In this document: positions 15,369 through 21,449 of the stretch, piece by piece
Layout: every line of letters starts with the position of its first letter
How positions within the stretch are numbered: position 1 is the stretch's first letter
Assembly (NCBI GenBank): GCA_044350895.1
Contig: JBILGT010000021.1
Location: 1-23,260 of the forward strand
DNA: 23,260 nt
From: OMIS01 sp044350895
GTDB lineage: Bacteria > Patescibacteriota > Microgenomatia > UBA1400 > PJMF01
Reading direction: 5' to 3'
Position numbers and translations under genes: made by a program
Notes under the pieces: model-generated
What the model saw: the letters and a program-made list of their open reading frames with translations, nothing else
The model's database searches: none
What the model was told of the DNA's origin: nothing

Positions 15369-16652
15369 ATGTTAGACCTAAAATATATCCGCGAAAATGC
15401 GGAAACTGTAAAACAAGCTGCTCGTAACAAACAACTGCCCGATGCAGTTGCCGCGATTGATGAGCTGTTGGCAGCAGATGAAAAGCGCCGTGAACTCCAA
15501 CAAAAAGTGGATGGACTTCGCCAGGAAAGTAACTCGCTTGTTGAAACTATCAAGCAACTGGTAGGGAAGGGTGATAAGCCCACTCCAGAACAAATTGCGG
15601 CTGGGAAAGTTATCAAAGAAAAATTAAAAGAGCTTGAGCCAGGTCTTAAAGAAGCTGAAGAAGCTGTCAAGAAACTTGCATATACCATCCCTAATGTCCC
15701 CGCAGCAGAAGTGCCGATTGGTCCTGATGAATCAGGCAATGTCGTAGCACGCCAAGTTGGAAAAGTTCCTACCTTTGATTTCACACCAAAACCACACCAA
15801 GAACTGATGGAAGCTCTGGATCTCTTGGATACCAAGCGTGCCACAGCTATTGCTGGTTTTAGAGGATACTTTCTCAAGAATGAAGCAGTATTACTCGAAC
15901 AAGCACTCCTGAATTACGCTATCAATATTCTGGTAAAAGATGGATTTAGCCCGATGACAGCACCAGTTTTGGTCAATGAGCCTGCAATGTGGGGTACTGG
16001 CTACTTCCCATGGGGTAACGAGGATCATTATAAGACGCAAGATGGGCAGTTCTTGGCTGGGACGGCAGAAGTGGCTCTCACCGCCTACCGAGCTGGAGAA
16101 ACACTGACTGAGAAAGATTTACCTATCAAAATGGTAGGTATTTCACCATGCTTCCGTCGAGAAGTGGGATCATATGGCAAAGACACTCAAGGAATTATTC
16201 GTGTTCATCAGTTTACCAAGGTGGAACAAGTAGTTTATACAGTGGCAGATGAGGTAGAAACCCAGAAGTGGCATGAAAAAATGGTGGGTTATGCTGAAAA
16301 ACTCCTCAGTGACCTCGAGTTGCCATACCAAGTGCTTCTGATGTGTTCTGGAGATATGGGAGCTGGACAGCGCAAAAAATACGATATTGAAACATGGTTC
16401 CCTGGCCAGAATAAATACCGAGAGACACACTCAGCCAGTTACTTCAATGATTTCCAAGCACGACGCCTAGAAATTCGCTACCGTGCCGCTGATGGTACTA
16501 CCAAGTATGTCTATACTTTGAATAACACCATGGCAGCATCACCACGATTGCTGGCGGCAGTACTCGAGAACTACCAACAAGCCGATGGCACAATTAAAGT
16601 TCCAAAGGTCCTCCAACCATGGATGGGTGGTCTTGAAGTAATTAAGCGCTAA
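15369..16652 (+). CDS. serS: Seryl-tRNA synthetase
   Basis: Class II SerRS of 427 aa. The frame opens at 15327, but the family start MLDLKYIRENAETVKQ and AAAGGG (15359-15364) point to the ATG at 15369. Residues about 1-110 form the antiparallel coiled-coil arm that grips the long variable arm of tRNA-Ser. Motif 2 is CFRREVGSYGKDTQGIIRVHQ, cited here as CFRREVGSYG (R263), and motif 3 is NNTMAASPRLLAAVLENYQ with its invariant Arg. The GTAEVALT loop for serine and ATP binding is present. Expression is governed by the T-box leader upstream, as for many aminoacyl-tRNA synthetases of Gram-positive bacteria. Confidence 0.96.
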   Translation: MLDLKYIRENAETVKQAARNKQLPDAVAAIDELLAADEKRRELQQKVDGLRQESNSLVETIKQLVGKGDKPTPEQIAAGKVIKEKLKELEPGLKEAEEAVKKLAYTIPNVPAAEVPIGPDESGNVVARQVGKVPTFDFTPKPHQELMEALDLLDTKRATAIAGFRGYFLKNEAVLLEQALLNYAINILVKDGFSPMTAPVLVNEPAMWGTGYFPWGNEDHYKTQDGQFLAGTAEVALTAYRAGETLTEKDLPIKMVGISPCFRREVGSYGKDTQGIIRVHQFTKVEQVVYTVADEVETQKWHEKMVGYAEKLLSDLELPYQVLLMCSGDMGAGQRKKYDIETWFPGQNKYRETHSASYFNDFQARRLEIRYRAADGTTKYVYTLNNTMAASPRLLAAVLENYQQADGTIKVPKVLQPWMGGLEVIKR

Positions 16653-16697
16653 ATAAAATTTTGCCTATTTTCCTCGAGTAGACCGCATGTTTTGAGG

Positions 16698-16726
16698 TTG
16701 CTATTTGACCTAATGAGTGATATACT
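16698..16726 (+). promoter_or_regulatory. Promoter before the structured leader of the small-protein gene
   Basis: TTGCTA (16698-16703), a 17-nt spacer and TATACT (16721-16726) predict a start near 16733. An inverted repeat GACCTA (16707-16712) / TAGGTC (16728-16733) flanks the -10. It resembles the AGACC/GGTCT repeat around the -10 of the winged-helix regulator gene. Confidence 0.5.
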
Positions 16727-16740
16727 ATAGGTCTTATTGA

Positions 16741-16852
16741 TGCATATTATATATGCAAAAATAAATGCTGTTTAACATGTTATTTTCTCACTCCTGATGG
16801 TGCCCTAGCCAGCCTTTGAGCGCATATATTTGTGCATTCAAAAGCTGGCTAG
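16741..16852 (+). ncRNA. Structured 5' leader: AT hairpin and a long stem-loop
   Basis: Hairpin 1 is TGCATAT (16741-16747) with ATATGCA (16751-16757). Hairpin 2 spans 16805-16852: CTAGCCAGC with GCTGGCTAG, then TTTGA with TCAAA, then GCGCA with TGTGC, with one mismatch, a 2-nt bulge and a 6-nt loop, about 19 pairs. No U-run follows directly (five T at 16861-16865 lie 8 nt later). This fills the 270-nt gap between serS and the small gene. It may be a leader element or a separate small RNA. I could not match it to a known family. Confidence 0.45.
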
Positions 16853-16922
16853 TAAATACCTTTTTGCTCACTAGCGAGCAACTATCAAATGTGTTTCACA
16901 ATTCGAATAAGGAGTAAAGACA

Positions 16923-17126
16923 ATGGCTACACCAGCAACACGACCAACACCACCTGCGGATATGACTGATCCGGACGAACTCAAATTATTTGAGCAAGTC
17001 CAAACTGCTCTTCCGTATGTGCAATTGCCTCCCGGCTTGGCTGACAGCAATCAAAAGATTGTCAAAGAAGCCGTGGAAACATTGAAACCTGGTGATACTC
17101 CAGCGACCCCTGCTACGCCCGCGTAG
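16923..17126 (+). CDS. Unknown 67-aa Pro/Thr-rich protein
   Basis: A small protein with AAGGAG (16909-16914) before its ATG, a promoter about 200 nt upstream and a strong terminator after it, so it forms its own transcription unit. Both ends are low-complexity (ATPATRPTPPA at the start, TPATPATPA at the end). The middle (residues about 18-58) looks folded: DELKLFEQVQTALPYVQLPP and NQKIVKEAVETL. No membrane segment or signal peptide is seen, and I do not recognise the family. The complete set of expression signals argues that it is a real gene. Confidence 0.7.
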   Translation: MATPATRPTPPADMTDPDELKLFEQVQTALPYVQLPPGLADSNQKIVKEAVETLKPGDTPATPATPA

Positions 17127-17159
17127 CAGAAGTCGCCCGTAGAACCTAGTTTCTGATCT

Positions 17160-17208
17160 AACCCCTTGTAAGCCGAGGAATCCCTTAGCACTTACAAGGG
17201 GTTCTTCT
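17160..17208 (+). terminator. Terminator after the small-protein gene
   Basis: A 13-bp perfect stem, AACCCCTTGTAAG (17160-17172) with CTTACAAGGGGTT (17191-17203), an 18-nt loop and a T-rich tail (TTCTTCTATTTCT). Confidence 0.88.
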
Positions 17209-17275
17209 ATTTCTAGAGCATTTCTACACTAGTTTTCCCTGCTGCTCACCCCTAGCAATTCGTAGTATCATCTGC

Positions 17276-17281
17276 TATAAC
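17276..17281 (+). promoter_or_regulatory. Possible -10 box of secA
   Basis: TATAAC (17276-17281) lies 11 nt before the secA ATG at 17293. No clear -35 or Shine-Dalgarno is present, so secA may have a leader of only about 5 nt. Confidence 0.35.
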
Positions 17282-17292
17282 TAACGCCTGTT

Positions 17293-20226
17293 ATGTTCAA
17301 ATTTTTCTCTCGCCTTTTTGATGATAACCAGAAATCACTCGACCGCTACGAAAAAATAGTAGCCGAGATTACTGCCTTCGAGCCCACTATCAAAAAACTC
17401 TCTGACGCCAAACTTGCAGCACAAACAAAAAAGTTCAAAAAGCAGATTGATCAAGAACATGCATCTGGCAAAGACGACCAAACCATCCTCAACGAACTCC
17501 TTCCAGAAGTATTTGCCACAGTCCGCGAAGCATCACGCCGCGTCACGGGACTGCGCCACTTTGACGTGCAGCTTTTAGCTGGAATTGCATTGCACTACGG
17601 CACTATTACCGAACAAAAAACTGGAGAAGGAAAGACACTGACCGTCACCGCCCCAATTTATCTCAATGCACTGCTTGGTAAAGGTGTGCATCTTGTCACC
17701 GTCAATGACTACCTCGCTGAACTTGGCGCAGGGTGGATGGGTCAAATTTATCGATTTCTAGGTCTCACAACTTCAGTGATCGTCCATGACAAATCAAGTT
17801 TATATAACCCTGAATATGATAGTGAAGAGCGGGGAGATGAGCGTTTGGAGCATTTCGAGCCTGTCACTCGCCAACAAGCCTACGCTGCAGATATTACCTA
17901 CGGAACCAATAACGAATTTGGCTTTGATTATTTGCGCGATAACATGGTCCAGTCCATCGAAATGATGGTGCAGCGCCCAGACAACACGCATCATTTTGCC
18001 ATCGTTGACGAAGCTGACTCTATTTTGATTGACGAAGCCCGCACTCCTTTGATTATCTCCATGCCTGATACGGAACCTACCAAGAAATACTATGACTACG
18101 CCAAAATGGTATTGAGTCTTGAGAAAAATACTGACTTCTCCATGGATGAAAAAGCTCGCTCTGTCACGCTGACTGATCTGGGTGTAAAGCGTATTGAGCA
18201 AAAGCTTGGTGTTTCTAATCTCTATGAAGAGAGCTTTGAAACAATTCATCACGTAGAAGCCGCCTTAAAAGCCAAAACCATCTTTTTGCGAGACAAAGAC
18301 TATATCGTCAAAGACAATCAAGTTATCATCGTAGATGAGCACACTGGTCGGCTCATGTACGGACGTCGTTACTCAGATGGCTTGCATCAAGCAATTGAAG
18401 CCAAAGAGGGCGTGCCAATCCAACAAGAATCTCGCACCCTTGCTACCATTTCTATTCAGAACTACTTCCGTTTATACAAAAAACTTTCAGGTATGACTGG
18501 TACTGCTGTCACTGAAGCAGAAGAGTTCAAACAAATTTACAACACTGAAGTGTTGGTAGTGCCTACTCATGTTCAGGTTGTTCGTGAAGATAGACAAGAT
18601 ATTATCTACAAGACTACAGCCGTCAAATATTCTGCTATTGCCAATGAAGCAGAGCGTGCACATGCGACTGGTCAACCTATTTTGATTGGTACTCGTTCAA
18701 TTGAGCACAATGAAATTATTTCCGACTTCTTGAAGCGAAAACGCATTCCACATCAAGTCTTGAATGCCAAAAATCACGAGCGTGAAGCATTTATTATTGC
18801 TGATGCAGGTAAAAAAGGTGCCATCACTGTGGCTACCAACATCGCGGGTCGTGGTGTCGATATCGTGCTGGGTGGAGCAAAACCTGAGCTCAAAGATTTT
18901 AGAACAGAGAAGACCAGTAAAGACAAAAAACCTACCGAAAAACAAGAAGCTTTAGCCAAAGAACTTGGCCTCCAGCCTTCCGTCAATCCTGCCAACTACA
19001 AACTTACTGACTACAAAAAAGCTGTGGAATTATGGCGCAAAAATCATGAAGAAGTGGTTGGACTCGGTGGTTTATACATCGTTGGTACTGAGCGTCATGA
19101 ATCAAGACGTATTGATAACCAGCTGCGTGGTCGTTCTGGCCGCCAAGGTGATCCTGGTGCCACTCAATTTTTCATCGCACTTGATGACGATATCATGCGC
19201 ATCTTCGGTGGTGAACAAATCGCAAAAGTGATGGACTTCCTCAAGATTGAAGAAAATCAGCCCATCGAACATGGCATGATCGGTAAATCAATTGAGGCAG
19301 CCCAAGTTAAAGTGGAAGGCTTCTTCTTTGACCAACGCAAACGCTTGGTTGAGTTTGATGACGTCATGAACAAGCAGCGCGAAATTATGTACAAACGCCG
19401 CCGCCGCTTACTCGAAATGGGTACATCTCGCCAAGAAGCTGCTGCTACAGAACTCAAAGAAGAAATTCTGGAATATATCAAAGAAGACGTCAGTAGTGTT
19501 GTGACTATGTATGCTCCACAAGAGTTCACACCTGAAGAATATAACGCAATTGTCAAAGAGTTCGCATCAATTATTCCATTCGATGCAACATCACAAAAAG
19601 AGTTGCAGAAGGCAATCAGTACTTTAAATACCGTAGATGAAATTACAGAGAAGCTCCATGAGATTGCTGAAGAAACCTACAATTCCAAAGAGAAGCAGCT
19701 GGGCACTACCCATATGCGGTTATTGGAACGACTTGTTTCACTCTCAGTGCTTGATCAAAAATGGATGGAGCATCTTGATGCAATGGAAGACCTGCGAGAA
19801 GGTATTTGGCTGCGCGGTGATAAGCGGACAGTACTTTCTGAATACAAAAAAGAAGCATTTGCCTTGTTTGATGAGCTAGTAGGTACTATTGAGTCCACGA
19901 TTGCCAAACGCGTCTACCGAGATCAAGTGATGAGTCCTGAATCAATGACGCATATCAATCCTGAAAAAATGATTGAGCAAAAAGCTGATATTCACGAATC
20001 ACTCGAAAAAGAAGTTTCTGATGCAACAACACCAGAGCCAGCCTTGAAGTCACAAAAAGGTTCACTCAGTGATCTGGCTTCAGTACTTAAAAATGCCAAA
20101 GCAACTCCACGGCCACAGCCTGGTGAAGCTAAGGTAAAGATCAATCGCAACGATCCGTGTCCTTGTGGCAGTGGCCTCAAGTACAAGAAGTGTGGACTGA
20201 TTAACGCTCCACAACATCGTGGCTAG
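17293..20226 (+). CDS. secA: Preprotein translocase ATPase SecA
   Basis: SecA drives secretory proteins through SecYEG. Landmarks in order: Walker A TGEGKT (110-115), YGTNNEFGFDYLRDN, DEAD (239-242), LSGMTGTAVTEAEEF, ATNIAGRGVDI, and GTERHESRRIDNQLRGRSGR (motif VI, quoted as 20 residues). At 977 aa it is longer than B. subtilis SecA (841), partly because of a Lys-rich insert of about 60 residues (529-587) in the second nucleotide-binding fold, between DIVLGG and the GGLYIVGTERH strand. The C-terminal SEC-C tail reads CPCGSGLKYKKCGL (C956, C958, C967), with Gly where the fourth zinc ligand (Cys or His) is expected; H975 could substitute. It lies alone between a terminator and prs. Confidence 0.97.
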   Translation: MFKFFSRLFDDNQKSLDRYEKIVAEITAFEPTIKKLSDAKLAAQTKKFKKQIDQEHASGKDDQTILNELLPEVFATVREASRRVTGLRHFDVQLLAGIALHYGTITEQKTGEGKTLTVTAPIYLNALLGKGVHLVTVNDYLAELGAGWMGQIYRFLGLTTSVIVHDKSSLYNPEYDSEERGDERLEHFEPVTRQQAYAADITYGTNNEFGFDYLRDNMVQSIEMMVQRPDNTHHFAIVDEADSILIDEARTPLIISMPDTEPTKKYYDYAKMVLSLEKNTDFSMDEKARSVTLTDLGVKRIEQKLGVSNLYEESFETIHHVEAALKAKTIFLRDKDYIVKDNQVIIVDEHTGRLMYGRRYSDGLHQAIEAKEGVPIQQESRTLATISIQNYFRLYKKLSGMTGTAVTEAEEFKQIYNTEVLVVPTHVQVVREDRQDIIYKTTAVKYSAIANEAERAHATGQPILIGTRSIEHNEIISDFLKRKRIPHQVLNAKNHEREAFIIADAGKKGAITVATNIAGRGVDIVLGGAKPELKDFRTEKTSKDKKPTEKQEALAKELGLQPSVNPANYKLTDYKKAVELWRKNHEEVVGLGGLYIVGTERHESRRIDNQLRGRSGRQGDPGATQFFIALDDDIMRIFGGEQIAKVMDFLKIEENQPIEHGMIGKSIEAAQVKVEGFFFDQRKRLVEFDDVMNKQREIMYKRRRRLLEMGTSRQEAAATELKEEILEYIKEDVSSVVTMYAPQEFTPEEYNAIVKEFASIIPFDATSQKELQKAISTLNTVDEITEKLHEIAEETYNSKEKQLGTTHMRLLERLVSLSVLDQKWMEHLDAMEDLREGIWLRGDKRTVLSEYKKEAFALFDELVGTIESTIAKRVYRDQVMSPESMTHINPEKMIEQKADIHESLEKEVSDATTPEPALKSQKGSLSDLASVLKNAKATPRPQPGEAKVKINRNDPCPCGSGLKYKKCGLINAPQHRG

Positions 20227-20367
20227 AACTTAGAATTACTTTTGCACACGCTCGCCAACAGCTCGCTCCATGTTCGGACTATCTAAAGCATTGTGCTCAT
20301 TCGTGGTCGCGGTGACATCCTGTCAAGGGTGCTGCAAGTAATTCTACAAACTACCTACTCCGTGCTG

Positions 20368-20373
20368 TACAAT
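20368..20373 (+). promoter_or_regulatory. -10 box of prs, probably leaderless
   Basis: TACAAT (20368-20373), then six nucleotides, then the ATG at 20380. No convincing -35 is seen. The 150-nt gap after secA otherwise shows only a weak hairpin (TGACA/TGTCA, 20313-20325). Confidence 0.45.
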
Positions 20374-20379
20374 AAGTCC

Positions 20380-21276
20380 ATGAAACTAATTGCTGGTTCC
20401 TCCAACGCTTCACTTGCACAAAGTATTAGCACATTGCTCAATACACCATTAGTCATAACTGAAATCTCTACATTTCAAAATGGTGAGAAACGAGTGTGGA
20501 TACAAGAACACATTGCTGGTGAAGATGTCATATTAATTCAGTCATTTTCTCAGCCAGTTGATGAAAATATAATTGAGTTTTTACTACTTGCTGATGCAGT
20601 GCAGCGGCTTGGTGCCAAAAATATTCATGTCATCATTCCTTGGATGGGATATTCTTTGCAGGACAAGGTTTTCCTACCAGGAGAACCAATTGCTGCCAAA
20701 GTTATTGCCAATCTAGTCTCAAATGCTGGGATAGATCGTGTATATTTACTTGATCTACACAACAGTAGTACTCCAGGATTTTTCTCAGTTCCTTCAGTGC
20801 ACTTATCAGCAATGGAACTGTTTGCAGCAGATGTACGCCAAAGATTTCCTGATGCCGATATTGTCGTAGCCAGTCCAGATTTTGGTGGACTCAAACGAGC
20901 GCGACAGTTTGCAACAATGCTTGGTACAGGATTGATCAATGTAGATAAACATCGTGATTTAAACACAGGAGAAGTCACCGCAGTTGGTCTGCATGGTTCT
21001 GTGCAAGGTAAGACTGTGCTGCTTTTTGATGACGTTATTGTGTCGGGTGGAACAGTGACTGAGGTAGCAGACCTACTCAAACGTGAGGGTGCTGCTGAAG
21101 CTCATTTCTTTGCCACACATGGTCCATTAGTGCCAGCAGCTCTGGAGAAACTTGAAGAATCTTCAATAGACTCGATTACAGTTACCAACTCCATTGCACA
21201 CAAAAACCTTCCTCAAAAACTTAAGGTGATTGATGTCGGAATACTGTTTGTTCACGCAATTGAAGAGTGGTTGTAG
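20380..21276 (+). CDS. prs: Ribose-phosphate pyrophosphokinase (PRPP synthetase)
   Basis: It makes PRPP from ribose 5-phosphate and ATP for nucleotide synthesis. The frame opens at 20293, but the family start (MKLIAGSSN, compare MKLFAGNAN-type starts) and the -10 box 6 nt upstream choose the ATG at 20380, giving 298 aa. The cation-binding region is DLHNSSTPGFFSVPSVHLSA (D125-H127), and the PRPP loop is DDVIVSGGT (217-225). The ATP-binding stretch reads GYSLQDKVFLPGEPI: the Arg of the usual ARQ motif is L93 here, while Q94 is kept. The LPGEPI form recalls archaeal enzymes. The stop is TAG followed by a second TAG. Confidence 0.9.
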   Translation: MKLIAGSSNASLAQSISTLLNTPLVITEISTFQNGEKRVWIQEHIAGEDVILIQSFSQPVDENIIEFLLLADAVQRLGAKNIHVIIPWMGYSLQDKVFLPGEPIAAKVIANLVSNAGIDRVYLLDLHNSSTPGFFSVPSVHLSAMELFAADVRQRFPDADIVVASPDFGGLKRARQFATMLGTGLINVDKHRDLNTGEVTAVGLHGSVQGKTVLLFDDVIVSGGTVTEVADLLKREGAAEAHFFATHGPLVPAALEKLEESSIDSITVTNSIAHKNLPQKLKVIDVGILFVHAIEEWL

Positions 21277-21335
21277 TAGAACTTTAATGCTTCTATTCTA
21301 GAAAGTCAGCTAAATTAAGTGTGGAAAACGCAAAA

Positions 21336-21359
21336 GCCCGGTACATTTCTGTACCGGGC
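21336..21359 (-). terminator. Hairpin between convergent genes, likely terminator of the minus-strand gene
   Basis: GCCCGGTAC (21336-21344) and GTACCGGGC (21351-21359) form a 9-bp stem with loop ATTTCT. On the minus strand it is followed by TTTTG, fitting a terminator for the surface-protein gene. On the plus strand no T-run follows, though the hairpin might still slow read-through from prs. Confidence 0.7.
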
Positions 21360-21383
21360 ATCTGCTCTATTCACTTGTTAGGA

Positions 21384-21409
21384 TGGCGGTCCGCCTAGGC
21401 GGACCGCCA
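21384..21409. repeat. Perfect 26-bp GC-rich palindrome
   Basis: The left arm TGGCGGTCCGCCT and its exact reverse complement AGGCGGACCGCCA abut with no spacer (centre CCTAGG). Each arm also nearly folds on itself (GGCGG/CCGCC). It marks the left border of the GC-rich stretch. It may be an interspersed palindromic element or a second termination structure. Confidence 0.85.
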
Positions 21410-21449
21410 GTGTTCAAACTGTCATGATGGGAAAAATACTCGAGAACGA

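Noticed and set aside
16741..16922. 6S RNA, SRP RNA or tmRNA in the leader region
   Set aside because: No central bubble, SRP apical loop or tRNA-like ends were found; kept only as structured leader.
20625..21080. 151-aa minus-strand frame inside prs
   Set aside because: It lies opposite the conserved PRPP synthetase motifs and has no start signals.
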